DNA of 64,000 bases from Spirosoma foliorum. GTDB taxonomy: Bacteria > Bacteroidota > Bacteroidia > Cytophagales > Spirosomataceae. How positions within the stretch are numbered: position 1 is the first letter of the stretch; every line of letters begins with the position of its first letter. The position numbers and the translations under genes were made by a program. The notes under the pieces were generated by a model. It searched no databases. It was not told where the DNA came from and saw only the letters and a program-made list of their open reading frames with translations. The stretch spans positions 4,229,001 to 4,293,000 of the forward strand of contig NZ_CP059732.1 of NCBI RefSeq assembly GCF_014117325.1. The letters run 5' to 3'. Below are positions 19,210 through 28,480 of the stretch, piece by piece.

Positions 19210-19345
19210 ATAATGATTAATGCATAATGCATAATGCATAATGAAATCCCAGCCTAGTACACACAATCACCGTCACGACCATTAATCATTTTACCGCACG
19301 GGCGATCCCGATTATTCATTATCCATTTTACAATCATTATCCATT
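19210..19345. repeat. Intergenic inverted repeat, ATTATCCATTA family (copy 4)
   Basis: The left side has GCATAATGCATAATGCATAA, a tandem 9-bp unit repeated three times. The right side has ATTATTCATTATCCATTTTA and ATTATCCATTATG. The centre shares CAATCACCGTCACGACCATT with 16406-16506. It lies between permeases 6 and 7. Confidence 0.7.
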
Positions 19346-21985
19346 ATGACCCCACCCCGCTGGGCCAACTGGCTCCTCAAGACCTTCGGGCATCCTGATA
19401 CCGCCGAAGAGGTGCAGGGCGACTTACTGGAATTGTATGACCATTGGGTCGATACGGTGGGCGAGCGAAAAGCGCGCTGGCGATACAGCCTGAATGCCTT
19501 GAAATTATTGCGGCCACTGGCCAAACCTAAGTCATCGTTAGAGTACCCAAACCCCTTTTTACTAAGTCCTTCTATGATACGCAACTATGTGAAAATCGCC
19601 TTTCGAAACCTCTCTAAAAGCAAGGGGTATTCGTTCATCAATATCACAGGTCTGGCCGTGGGCATGGCCTGTACAGTACTGATATTTTTAGTTGTCAGGC
19701 ATGAAACAAGCTATGACCAAAATCACGCCAATGGGAGTCGGGTGTATCGGGTTGAAGGTGAAAACCTTAACGACAAGTACAGGTATCCGGGTACGTACAC
19801 CGGCATGGTAAACGCCTTACATAACGACTTGCCCGAAGCAGAACTAGTCGTTCCCTTGCTTCGGAGGTGGGGTGGAAATACGTTCGCCGTGCCTAACTCC
19901 GACAAACGATTCAAAGAATCATTCGTATTTGCGGATAATGCGTTATTTCATTTGCTCGATTATCAGTGGGTAGCAGGCGATCCCCGCACAGCTCTATCGC
20001 AACCCAATACGGTTGTGTTAACACGAGCGTATGCCGAAAAGTATTTTGGCAAAACGGACGTGCTTGGCAAAACCATTCAGTTCGATAATAAGCAGGATTT
20101 ACTGGTGGCTGGTGTGCTGGAAGATTATCCGATAACAACCAGTTTTCCATTTGATCTACTGATTTCATTTGCTACGGTTAAAAACATCGATCCAAATTTT
20201 GATTTTAATACATGGAATAGCCGGAATGATAACTTTCAGACGTATGTACTGCTGAAAAATGACATTAACCCTGACCAATTAACCAGTCGCTTCCAGCATA
20301 TAGTCGTCAAATACATGGGTAAGGACGTGCTGGCTGCCACCCGATTTTACCTGAACCCATTGTCCGAAATTCATTATGGTAACAACCTGGGCGGACGGTC
20401 TGCCAATTTACCTTTACTCAAAACCCTGTCGTTCATCGGCCTGCTGGTGCTGCTGATTGCCTGTTTTAACTTCATCAATTTAAGCACAGCACAGGCATTC
20501 AAACGGGCAAAAGAGGTGGGCATTCGGAAAGCGGTTGGCAGTAATCGCTGGTCGCTGATTTACCAGTTCCTGACAGAGGCCGGGCTAATTACGTTTCTCG
20601 CGGTTGTGTTGGCCATTCTCTTAGCCTGGATTATGCTTCCGGCCATGGCTACTACACTAGTGGTACCACTAAAATCCCCGGATTTATTCACCTGGCAAAC
20701 GGCCCTCTTTGCGCTCATACTGGCGGTTCTAACAACTGTCCTGGCGGGTGTTTATCCAGCGTTCCGATTGTCGGGCATGGCACCGATCTGGGCGTTAAAA
20801 AACAATACGTTACCGGAGGGGAATCAGTGGTTTACGTTGCGGCAGGGCTTGGTAGTCGTTCAGTTTACCGTTTCGCTGGTTCTCATCAGCAGTGCCTTTC
20901 TCATTAACCAGCAACTCACCCTTTTCCGAAATGCGGATCTGGGTTTCAATAAAGCGGCCATCATCACGGTTGGGCTTCCTGATAACAAACCCGCGAAATT
21001 GCAGGCGCTTCGAAGCCAACTTATTGAATCGCCCCAGATCAAGGACGTGAGTTTTTCGCTCAACAGTGCATCGTCAGAGGGCAACTGGATGCAGGGGATG
21101 GAATACCGAAAGGGTGCTAAAGCCAAGTGGCTTCAGATCAAAACCCAGATGAAAATGGGCGATTCGCACTACATGGATACCTATGGCATTCAATTGTTGG
21201 CCGGCGAGAAACTGAAGGATACCGATACATCGTCTGCCTCCTTTAAAGTCATTGCCAATGAGGTATTTATCAATCGAATGGGCATCAGTCGTCCCGCAGA
21301 GGCCATTGGGCAACGGGTGTATTATGGAGACGGCCAAGAGTTTGCCACCATTGTTGGAGTCACTAAAAACTTCAATGTCAACTCATTACATCAGAAAATC
21401 GATCCGACACTGATCCAGGTTGTACCCAATAATTTTTATCAGGCCAGTATCAAGCTGCAAAGCGAGAAGCCCACAGCCGAGACTGTACAGACCGCATTGA
21501 CCCAGATTGAAAAAGCCTGGACGGCCACCTTTCCGAATCAGGTATTTGATTACAGTTTTCTGGATGAATCGTTGGCACAAGCCTACCAGTCCGAAACCCG
21601 AACCGCGCAACTCATTGAGGTCTCCACCTTTCTGGCGGTGTTAATTGCCTGCCTTGGGCTATTCGGTCTGGCAACGTTTACGGCTGAGCAACGCACCAAG
21701 GAAATTGGCGTGCGAAAAGTGCTGGGGGCATCGGTTGGCAGCATCATCACCCTACTTTCGAAAGACTTCCTGAAACTGGTGCTGGTGGCCATTGTGATTG
21801 CCTCCCCCATCGCCTGGTACGCCATGAGTCAATGGCTCCAGAATTTCGAATTCAAAGTCGACATCGAGTGGTGGGTATTTGCGCTAACAGGCTTGTTGAT
21901 GGGCGTTATCGCCTTGCTGACGGTCAGTTTCCAGAGCGTCAGAGCGGCATTAGTGAATCCAGTGCAATCGTTACGTTCAGAATAA
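19346..21985 (+). CDS. Orphan MacB/FtsX-like ABC permease 7 (prefix type B)
   Basis: An 879-residue paralogue. The prefix is DTAEEVQGDLLELYDHWVDT followed by VGERKARWRY. The first FtsX block has STAQAFKRAKEVGIRKAVGS, the second AEQRTKEIGVRKVLGASVGS, and the tail is PVQSLRSE. The periplasmic domains differ clearly from the neighbours. It belongs with permeases 4-8 by prefix type and position. Substrate unknown, with no ATPase or fusion protein nearby. Confidence 0.9.
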   Translation: MTPPRWANWLLKTFGHPDTAEEVQGDLLELYDHWVDTVGERKARWRYSLNALKLLRPLAKPKSSLEYPNPFLLSPSMIRNYVKIAFRNLSKSKGYSFINITGLAVGMACTVLIFLVVRHETSYDQNHANGSRVYRVEGENLNDKYRYPGTYTGMVNALHNDLPEAELVVPLLRRWGGNTFAVPNSDKRFKESFVFADNALFHLLDYQWVAGDPRTALSQPNTVVLTRAYAEKYFGKTDVLGKTIQFDNKQDLLVAGVLEDYPITTSFPFDLLISFATVKNIDPNFDFNTWNSRNDNFQTYVLLKNDINPDQLTSRFQHIVVKYMGKDVLAATRFYLNPLSEIHYGNNLGGRSANLPLLKTLSFIGLLVLLIACFNFINLSTAQAFKRAKEVGIRKAVGSNRWSLIYQFLTEAGLITFLAVVLAILLAWIMLPAMATTLVVPLKSPDLFTWQTALFALILAVLTTVLAGVYPAFRLSGMAPIWALKNNTLPEGNQWFTLRQGLVVVQFTVSLVLISSAFLINQQLTLFRNADLGFNKAAIITVGLPDNKPAKLQALRSQLIESPQIKDVSFSLNSASSEGNWMQGMEYRKGAKAKWLQIKTQMKMGDSHYMDTYGIQLLAGEKLKDTDTSSASFKVIANEVFINRMGISRPAEAIGQRVYYGDGQEFATIVGVTKNFNVNSLHQKIDPTLIQVVPNNFYQASIKLQSEKPTAETVQTALTQIEKAWTATFPNQVFDYSFLDESLAQAYQSETRTAQLIEVSTFLAVLIACLGLFGLATFTAEQRTKEIGVRKVLGASVGSIITLLSKDFLKLVLVAIVIASPIAWYAMSQWLQNFEFKVDIEWWVFALTGLLMGVIALLTVSFQSVRAALVNPVQSLRSE

Positions 21986-22067
21986 TGTAGAAACGCGACC
22001 CTTCGCGTCTCCTATGGGTTAGCCATAAACCATCCGGTCAGGAGACGCGAGGGATCGCGTCTCTACA
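21986..22067. repeat. Intergenic inverted repeat, GAGACGCAA family (copy 4, GC variant)
   Basis: Arms TGTAGAAACGCGACCC (from 21986) and GGATCGCGTCTCTACA (to 22067) carry matched changes on both sides relative to copies 1-3. The loop still contains AACCATCCGGTC, as in copies 1 and 2. Compensated changes in the stem suggest the fold is kept. Confidence 0.85.
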
Positions 22068-22079
22068 AATCATAATCCC

Positions 22080-24692
22080 ATGAAACCACCCCGTCTTGCC
22101 AGCTGGCTGCTCGACCGCTTCGGTCACCCTGACACCCGCGAAGAAGTGCAGGGCGACCTGATGGAACTTTACGCCTTTTGGGTTGAAACAAGTGGCGAGC
22201 AAAAAGCCCGCCTGCGATACGTATTGAACGTACTGAAGTTACTGCGGCCACTGACTAAACGTACTAAAAGTCAATATCCATCACCCTTTTTTCTAAGCCC
22301 CAACATGCTACGCAACTATGTCAAAATCGCGTTTAGAAACCTCGTTAAGAACAAGGTTTATTCATTTATTAACATTGGTGGACTGGCCGCAGGAATGGCC
22401 GTGGCCATGCTGATTGGCCTGTGGATATATGATGAATTGTCATTTGATAAATTCAATCCAAATTACAACCGCATTGCCAAGGTCATGCTGCAACAAACGG
22501 TTGATGGAACAACGTCCACCAGCGAAGCAATACCCATTCCGTTGGGGAAGGCGCTAAAAAACGACTATAGCAGCGATTTTAGCCAGGTCGTACTCACACA
22601 CGGAACAGGTGAACAGATTCTGGCACATGATACCAATAAATTTACCAAAAGGGGATCTTACGTGGAGCCTGAATTCCTTCAACTGCTACCCCTAAAGCTA
22701 CAGGCTGGTACACCGACCGCGCTTAACGACCCAACGTCTATTCTATTATCGGCCTCCGTAGCCAAAGCCCTTTTTGGTAATACCGACCCGTTGAACCAAA
22801 TCGTGAAGGTCAATAATCAACTGGCCGTTAAGGTATCCGGCGTTTACGATGATTTCCCAAACAATTCAGAATTCAGAGACGTAGCCTACCTGCTTCCCTG
22901 GGCGCAATTTGTGGCTGATCAGGGTTGGGTGAAACGAGCGCAGGATGAAGATAACTGGACCTTGAACTCATTCCTGTTACTCGTCCAGATTGCCCCTAAT
23001 ACCGATTTTGACAAAATCTCGGCCAAAATCGAACACACAAAAGCGACTCATGCCAAAGACGAAGCCAAGTTTGATCCTAAGGTTTTTTTGCACCCCATGA
23101 GTCGATGGCATTTGTATTCGGACTGGGAGAATGGAGTGCCGGTTCGGGGACGTATTCAGTTTGTCTGGCTATTTGGGATCATTGGTGCTTTCGTGCTATT
23201 GCTGGCCTGTATCAATTTCATGAACCTAAGCACGGCCCGCTCCGAAAAACGGGCTAAAGAAGTGGGAATCCGTAAGGCTGTTGGCTCGGTTCGCAGTCAG
23301 TTGATTAGTCAGTTTTTCAGCGAGTCGTTTCTGGTCGTTGCGCTGGCCTTTGTGTTGTCGTTGCTACTCGTGCAGCTTGCGCTCCCCTGGTTTAATCAAA
23401 TTGCCGACAAACAGATGGTTATTTTATGGAGTAATCCATTGTTCTGGGTCCTTAGTCTGAGTTTCAGTCTACTGACAGGCTTGATCGCGGGCAGCTATCC
23501 GGCCTTTTATTTGTCAGGTTTTCAGTCGATTAAAGTGTTAAAGGGTACGTTTAGAGTTGGTCGTTTTGCAACTGTGCCGCGTAAGGTGTTGGTTGTGGTT
23601 CAGTTTACGGTATCGGTTACGATCATTATTGGCACCATCATCGTTTTCCGGCAGATTCAGTTTGCCAAAAACAGACCCATTGGCTATGACCGGGCTGGTC
23701 TGTTGAGTATTCGAATGAATACCCCGGATTTGGTTGAGCATTACGATATTATTCGCCACGACCTGCTGCAAACCGGCGCGGTTACCAACGTGGCCGAATC
23801 ATGGATGCCCACGACTGGCGTTTTTTCGAGCGATTACCGGTTAGACTGGAAAGGCAGAGACCCCAATCAGCCCGTCGATTTTGACGTAGTTGCCTGTACC
23901 CATGATTTTGGCAAAACGGTCGGCTGGCAGATTAAAGAGGGTCGTGATTTTTCCCACGCCTTCTCAACCGATTCCGTTGGCCTGATCATGAACGAAAGCG
24001 CCATCAAGTATATGGGTTTGAAACAGCCAGTCGGTGAACAAATCAAATGGGCTGGCGAAACATACACAATTATTGGCGTCGTGAAAGACCTCGTCACGAA
24101 CTCCCCTTTCGAACCTGTCAAACAAACGGTTTTCAAGCTGAATTATCACTGGACCAATTTCATTACGATTCGGCTCAATCCGCAGGTGAGTGCGAGCGAG
24201 GCTCTCGCTAAAATTGCGCCCGTTTTCCGGAAGTATAATCCCGGTGGTCCATTCGATTACAAATTCGCCAGCGATGAACACGAGCAGAAATTCCGGGATG
24301 AAGAGCGTATCAGTCAACTCGCTTCTTTGTTTTCTATCCTCACTATTTTTATCAGTTGCCTGGGTTTGTTTGGCTTAGCCTCGTTTGTCGCCGAACAACG
24401 GACGAAAGAAATTGGGGTGCGAAAAGTGCTTGGTGCATCGGTCTTTAATTTATGGCAACTTCTGTCGAAAGACTTTATTGGACTAGTCGTTATTTCGCTC
24501 CTGATCGCTTCGCCAATAGCCTATTATTTCATGAATGGCTGGCTACAGCAGTATACATATCATTCCGACATCGCCTGGTGGATTTTTGCCGTCTCGGGGC
24601 TGGTCGCGATTGGGGTTACCTTGGCAACCATCTCGTTCCAAAGCCTCAAAGCGGCACTGGTGAATCCGGTGAAGAGTTTACGAAGTGAGTAA
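22080..24692 (+). CDS. Orphan MacB/FtsX-like ABC permease 8 (prefix type B)
   Basis: An 870-residue paralogue that closes the array. The prefix is DTREEVQGDLMELYAFWVET. The core matches permeases 3 and 4: GMAVAMLIGLWIYDELSF, HPMSRWHLYSD, STARSEKRAKEVGIRKAVGS and AEQRTKEIGVRKVLGASVFN. The next gene is a separate regulator ~108 bp downstream, so the array ends here. No ATPase partner. Confidence 0.9.
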   Translation: MKPPRLASWLLDRFGHPDTREEVQGDLMELYAFWVETSGEQKARLRYVLNVLKLLRPLTKRTKSQYPSPFFLSPNMLRNYVKIAFRNLVKNKVYSFINIGGLAAGMAVAMLIGLWIYDELSFDKFNPNYNRIAKVMLQQTVDGTTSTSEAIPIPLGKALKNDYSSDFSQVVLTHGTGEQILAHDTNKFTKRGSYVEPEFLQLLPLKLQAGTPTALNDPTSILLSASVAKALFGNTDPLNQIVKVNNQLAVKVSGVYDDFPNNSEFRDVAYLLPWAQFVADQGWVKRAQDEDNWTLNSFLLLVQIAPNTDFDKISAKIEHTKATHAKDEAKFDPKVFLHPMSRWHLYSDWENGVPVRGRIQFVWLFGIIGAFVLLLACINFMNLSTARSEKRAKEVGIRKAVGSVRSQLISQFFSESFLVVALAFVLSLLLVQLALPWFNQIADKQMVILWSNPLFWVLSLSFSLLTGLIAGSYPAFYLSGFQSIKVLKGTFRVGRFATVPRKVLVVVQFTVSVTIIIGTIIVFRQIQFAKNRPIGYDRAGLLSIRMNTPDLVEHYDIIRHDLLQTGAVTNVAESWMPTTGVFSSDYRLDWKGRDPNQPVDFDVVACTHDFGKTVGWQIKEGRDFSHAFSTDSVGLIMNESAIKYMGLKQPVGEQIKWAGETYTIIGVVKDLVTNSPFEPVKQTVFKLNYHWTNFITIRLNPQVSASEALAKIAPVFRKYNPGGPFDYKFASDEHEQKFRDEERISQLASLFSILTIFISCLGLFGLASFVAEQRTKEIGVRKVLGASVFNLWQLLSKDFIGLVVISLLIASPIAYYFMNGWLQQYTYHSDIAWWIFAVSGLVAIGVTLATISFQSLKAALVNPVKSLRSE

Positions 24693-24800
24693 CTGGCCTT
24701 TATTCCAGCTTATCCGCTATGGCGATCAGATCAAGGATACGGAAAGATATTTTTACGGCTAGCTTTGTAGCATTGGCCGCTACAACTGGCCGAAAATCCA

Positions 24801-25979
24801 TTGGACATAAACTTCCGTCTCTTTGATCTGATCGTTATTCTGGGTATTTCTCAGGGACTGGTTTATAGTGCCTTATTGCTAGTAAAGTATGGCCAGTATG
24901 TCAGTAAGCGGATTCTGGCACTGATCCTGTTCGTTTTCTGCATTCTCAGCGCAAAAATCCTGCTGCATACATTAGGCTTATGGCAAAATCCGTACCTACG
25001 CTACTTCCCATTAGCCTTCGATCTGACCTTTCAGCCCTTACTATATCTCTATGTTGTCTCGCTAACGCAAAAGGGCTTTACGGTTAAGCGATCGTATTTC
25101 CTTCATTTTGCCCCTACCCTGATCTTTTTTGCGCACGCTCTTTGGGTTTATATCCAGACACAAACAACGGATAGCCTCGCCCTTAAAGATCAATTGGCCG
25201 AAGCTCTTCACTTCAATGCGGTTAAAGAGGTCGAAGATATACTGTCGGTACTGTCGGGGGCGATTTACGGTTTTTTAAGCTACCGACGCGTTGTCCGGTA
25301 TCGCCAGTGGTTATTTAATACCATTGCCAGCACATCCTACCCGACTTACTTATGGCTGCGGAATGTGCTGATTGCTACCGGCGGAATTTTCGGTTTGCTG
25401 GTTATCAATATCTTCCTCGATTTCAGTGTGTCGCTGAGCGATCGCTATTTCGTTCACTGGCAACTGTTTTACGTGTATCTGGCCGCAACCGTCTATTATC
25501 TGGGCATTATGGGCTACCAGCAAGTGCCTTTCGAGGTGGCTTTCGATGCATCGGAAAGCGAGCCATCACCCAAGCGCGTAGTCGATACACTACCTTATGA
25601 TCAAGTGCAGACCATAAAGCACCGCATTGACGTAGCCCTTGAGCAGGATCGACTTTTTCTAGATCCCGAGTTAAACCTCAACAGTCTGGCGAGTCGGCTG
25701 CACAGTTCACCGGGCTTAGTTTCGGCAGTCATCAACAGCGAATTCGATAAAAGCTTCCGTAGCCTCATCAATGAACGGCGGGTTGAAGAAGTCAAACACC
25801 GGCTCACCGATCCGGCTTATAAACACCTGTCCATTCTGGGAATCGCGTTAGAAACCGGGTTTAATTCAGAAGCCAGTTTTTATAGGGTCTTTAAATCAAT
25901 CACCGGGCTATCGCCCCGGCAGTATAGCGCCCAAATCGCTCCCAATACCGAAAGTGAGAACTCTCAAAAGCTAAAATGA
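24801..25979 (+). CDS. Membrane-anchored AraC-family regulator
   Basis: A 392-residue protein. The N-terminal ~235 residues contain about seven hydrophobic helices (LIVILGISQGLVYSALLL, then ILALILFVFCILSAKILL and others). The C-terminal ~100 residues form an AraC-type double helix-turn-helix (LNSLASRLHSSPGLVSAVIN and GIALETGFNSEASFYRVFK, then GLSPRQY). Such proteins are presumed to sense a membrane or outside signal and bind DNA directly. No ATG occurs near the start. The frame opens at 24771, and TTG at 24801 (MDINFRLFDL) is the best start. It directly follows the permease array, but a regulatory link is only inferred. Confidence 0.88.
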   Translation: MDINFRLFDLIVILGISQGLVYSALLLVKYGQYVSKRILALILFVFCILSAKILLHTLGLWQNPYLRYFPLAFDLTFQPLLYLYVVSLTQKGFTVKRSYFLHFAPTLIFFAHALWVYIQTQTTDSLALKDQLAEALHFNAVKEVEDILSVLSGAIYGFLSYRRVVRYRQWLFNTIASTSYPTYLWLRNVLIATGGIFGLLVINIFLDFSVSLSDRYFVHWQLFYVYLAATVYYLGIMGYQQVPFEVAFDASESEPSPKRVVDTLPYDQVQTIKHRIDVALEQDRLFLDPELNLNSLASRLHSSPGLVSAVINSEFDKSFRSLINERRVEEVKHRLTDPAYKHLSILGIALETGFNSEASFYRVFKSITGLSPRQYSAQIAPNTESENSQKLK

Positions 25980-26049
25980 GAGGTTTTTCGAGTGCCAGGC
26001 CCTTTGTTTTGCTCCCGACAATTTTTGTTCAACGCAAAACACAATCGCT

Positions 26050-26862
26050 ATGCAACGCGTCTGGTTAACTTTATTTCTATCGTTCTTCATTGCCAAAACG
26101 ACTTTCGCCCAACTCCAGCAGCCCGTTTCGCTGAAAGGCACGTATCTGCTAAAAACCGAGTGGGATCAATTTGGGAAATACGCCCAATATGCCCCCGACA
26201 ACCATGTATTGGGATGCTGGAGTACAGCGCTGGCTCAAATTCTCTACTACCACCAACTTCGACCTACGGGCGTTGTTTCGTATCAGTGCTCCAAAGGATA
26301 CACCATTCAGGATACCTTATCGAATCATTCGTTTTCGTGGAATCAGTTTGCGACTCGCATTGACTCAAACACACCGGAAGTAGCCCAGAAAACGGTGGCG
26401 CGTTTTTCCTACATGACAGCCGAAGCTATCCGAAAGGACTTTGGAACAGACCATTACCTGGAAATGGTCAATCCGGTAAAGCAGCTCGAAACCTACTTTC
26501 CCTGTCAGGCCGAATTTTATGTTTCGTTTACTGAACCTATTCCTATCCCTCAGGAGCAGTTAAATGCCATTGCCCGGAAGGAAAACATTGAGCATGTTCT
26601 GAAATCCGATGAAGTTATCAAGCTGATCGAAACAGAAATTGACGCCAAACGGCCCGTGTATTTTCATTTCGGCAACTTCTCAACCTACGGCCATTCGACG
26701 GTTATTGATGGCTACCAATCCGAAAACAACACGTTTTGGGTCCACATCAATTATGGTTCAGGCGGAAAACGTAGCGGTTGGTACGATCTGTTTAAGCCCA
26801 TTGATGTAGCTGATGACATAAAACTGAGAGCTTTTGTAACCGTTAGCCCCAGACCACAATAA
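26050..26862 (+). CDS. Secreted C10 (streptopain-like) cysteine protease
   Basis: A 270-residue exported protein with a signal peptide ending near FAQ (residue 21). The catalytic Cys is probably C56 in VLGCWSTALAQILYYH, matching the GC-x-TA-x-AQ-hy-hy-YY pattern of streptopain/interpain. The catalytic His is probably H215 in YGHSTVIDGY. WVHINYGSGGKRSGWY gives the following Asn/Trp/Gly region. C10 enzymes are often secreted zymogens; here the stretch before the Cys is only ~35 residues after the signal, so a full inhibitory propeptide is absent. Substrate unknown. Confidence 0.8.
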   Translation: MQRVWLTLFLSFFIAKTTFAQLQQPVSLKGTYLLKTEWDQFGKYAQYAPDNHVLGCWSTALAQILYYHQLRPTGVVSYQCSKGYTIQDTLSNHSFSWNQFATRIDSNTPEVAQKTVARFSYMTAEAIRKDFGTDHYLEMVNPVKQLETYFPCQAEFYVSFTEPIPIPQEQLNAIARKENIEHVLKSDEVIKLIETEIDAKRPVYFHFGNFSTYGHSTVIDGYQSENNTFWVHINYGSGGKRSGWYDLFKPIDVADDIKLRAFVTVSPRPQ

Positions 26863-26929
26863 CGATTTGTTTCACGCGGGCGTTTGTTCACAAACTCATT
26901 TATCAGCAACTTGCTTCTTTAATAGCCCC

Positions 26930-27205
26930 GCATCGGCGGACCGGCTGATTTTTATGATGATCAAGATTTATGCAGATTTCAATTGTATAAATCATATTTA
27001 ATCATGAGCCTGTTTTTAGCTTTCGATAATCGGGCCATAATTAGTTTTTGTCATCCCGACGCAGGAGGGATCTTCGGTAGAGGGTTCTTTTATGGACTCT
27101 ACTGAAGATCCCTCCTGCGTCGGGATGACAAAAACACTCAATTTTAGGTTTATTTATAAAAGTTTAAACAGCTTCCAACTTAAAAATCAGCTGGTCCGCC
27201 GGTGC
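26930..27205. mobile_element. MITE-like element with 24-bp terminal inverted repeats
   Basis: GCATCGGCGGACCGGCTGAT (from 26930) and its inverted copy ending at 27205 form 24-bp ends with two mismatches. The 276-bp element has no coding capacity and contains the perfect-type hairpin 27044-27135, so one repeat seems to have inserted into another. No target duplication was identified. Confidence 0.55.
27044..27135. repeat. Dispersed inverted repeat, GTCATcCCGACG family
   Basis: 39-bp arms (27044-27082 and 27097-27135) carry one mismatch and start with GTTTTTGTCATCCCGACGCA. Related elements lie at 35784-35826, 42535-42626 and 49435-49517. Confidence 0.85.
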
Positions 27206-27238
27206 AAGATATTGTTCCCTATTGTTGAAGCTTTGCTC

Positions 27239-28480
27239 ATGAAAACATTCACCCTCGTTTTACTTCCGTTATTCCTCGTTTGTTTGTTCCCGATCAATCG
27301 TCCAGACTTGTTTCAGCAGGAACTCACAGTCGCTACGCCTGAAGCCAGCAAGATCGTGACCGGAGCCGATCAGGTTTCCGCTTACCTTCCTTATCTGAAA
27401 GGCAAACGGATTGGGATGGTCGTTAACCAAACGTCCATTATCGGCAATAAACCTAGTGTTGACAGCTTAGTGAGTCTGGGAATCAACATCGTAGCTGTTT
27501 TTGGACCTGAGCATGGCTTTCGGGGAAATGCCAGTAACGGCGCTAAAGTGGACGATGCTGTCGATGAAAAAACCGGCATCCCGATTATTTCTCTGTACGG
27601 CAAAAACAAGAAACCCACTAAAGAGCAATTAGCAAATATCGACCTGATGGTGTTCGATATTCAGGATGTGGGCTGCCGTTTTTACACCTACATCAATACG
27701 CTCAACCACGTGATGGAAGCCTGCGCCGAACACGGTAAGGAGCTTATGATTCTGGATCGCCCCAACCCGAACGGCTTTATTATCGATGGCCCTATTTTGG
27801 AAAAACATCTGTATTCGGGTATTGGGATGCACCCCATTCCGATTACGCATGGTTGTACGATTGCTGAATTTGCACAAATGATTAACGGCGAAGGCTGGGG
27901 TGGCTTACCGGGCAAGGATTTATGTAAACTAAAAATCATCAGGGTTGCGAATTATACGCACGATACGCCCTATACGTTACCGATTTTACCGTCGCCAAAC
28001 CTGAATACGCAGCAGTCGATCATGCTGTACCCCAGCACTTGCTGGTTCGAAGGAACGATCATCAGCCAGGGACGTGGCACGTATATGCCATTTACTGTTT
28101 TGGGTGCGCCCGCTCTCAAAGGCATTTATCCGTTCTCGTTTAAGCCAGTCAGTATCAAAGGTATGAGCGAAACACCACTCCACCAGAATGAGGATTGCTT
28201 TGGACTTGACTTACGAAAATACGACACCAATATCTTTCGCAAAACCCGGCAACTCAATCTGCAATGGCTGATGGAGTTATACAAAGCCTACCCCGACAAA
28301 GCCCGTTTTTTTGATACGAGCTATAGCAAACAAATCGGCAATTTTAACTTTCGAAGTGGGAACGAAGCACTCCAGAAGCAAATCATTGCGGGCGTCTCCG
28401 AAAAAGAAATCCGGAAGAGTTGGGAGCCGGGTTTATCGGCCTATAAACAGATGCGGAAAAAGTATTTGCTTTATCCTTAG
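27239..28480 (+). CDS. namZ: DUF1343 protein, NamZ-like exo-N-acetylmuramidase
   Basis: A 413-residue exported protein with a signal peptide (MKTFTLVLLPLFLVCLFP). It matches the DUF1343 family, characterised as exo-beta-N-acetylmuramidase NamZ (GH171), which releases MurNAc from the ends of muropeptides for recycling. Visible family motifs are KGKRIGMVVNQTS, VFGPEHGFRG, DVGCRFYTYINTL, ILDRPNPNG, and PITHGCTIAEFA. The ATG at 27239 is chosen because 27092 lies within the upstream hairpin. It stands alone; no other cell-wall recycling genes are adjacent. The gene symbol is used by family similarity. Confidence 0.82.
   Translation: MKTFTLVLLPLFLVCLFPINRPDLFQQELTVATPEASKIVTGADQVSAYLPYLKGKRIGMVVNQTSIIGNKPSVDSLVSLGINIVAVFGPEHGFRGNASNGAKVDDAVDEKTGIPIISLYGKNKKPTKEQLANIDLMVFDIQDVGCRFYTYINTLNHVMEACAEHGKELMILDRPNPNGFIIDGPILEKHLYSGIGMHPIPITHGCTIAEFAQMINGEGWGGLPGKDLCKLKIIRVANYTHDTPYTLPILPSPNLNTQQSIMLYPSTCWFEGTIISQGRGTYMPFTVLGAPALKGIYPFSFKPVSIKGMSETPLHQNEDCFGLDLRKYDTNIFRKTRQLNLQWLMELYKAYPDKARFFDTSYSKQIGNFNFRSGNEALQKQIIAGVSEKEIRKSWEPGLSAYKQMRKKYLLYP

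Larger units (their letters stand above)
26863..27238. other. Repeat-filled gap
   Basis: About 375 bp with no gene. It is mostly taken up by a MITE-like element (26930-27205) that encloses a second inverted repeat (27044-27135). The promoter of the NamZ-like gene is probably near 27205-27238, but no clear motif was found. Confidence 0.6.

Noticed and set aside
109..24692. Any of the permeases as a complete macrolide exporter (MacB)
   Set aside because: The N-terminal ATPase domain of MacB is absent from all eight, and no MacA-like fusion protein is nearby.
27092..27238. Longer start for the NamZ-like protein
   Set aside because: It begins within a hairpin repeat and would hide the signal peptide 49 residues inside.
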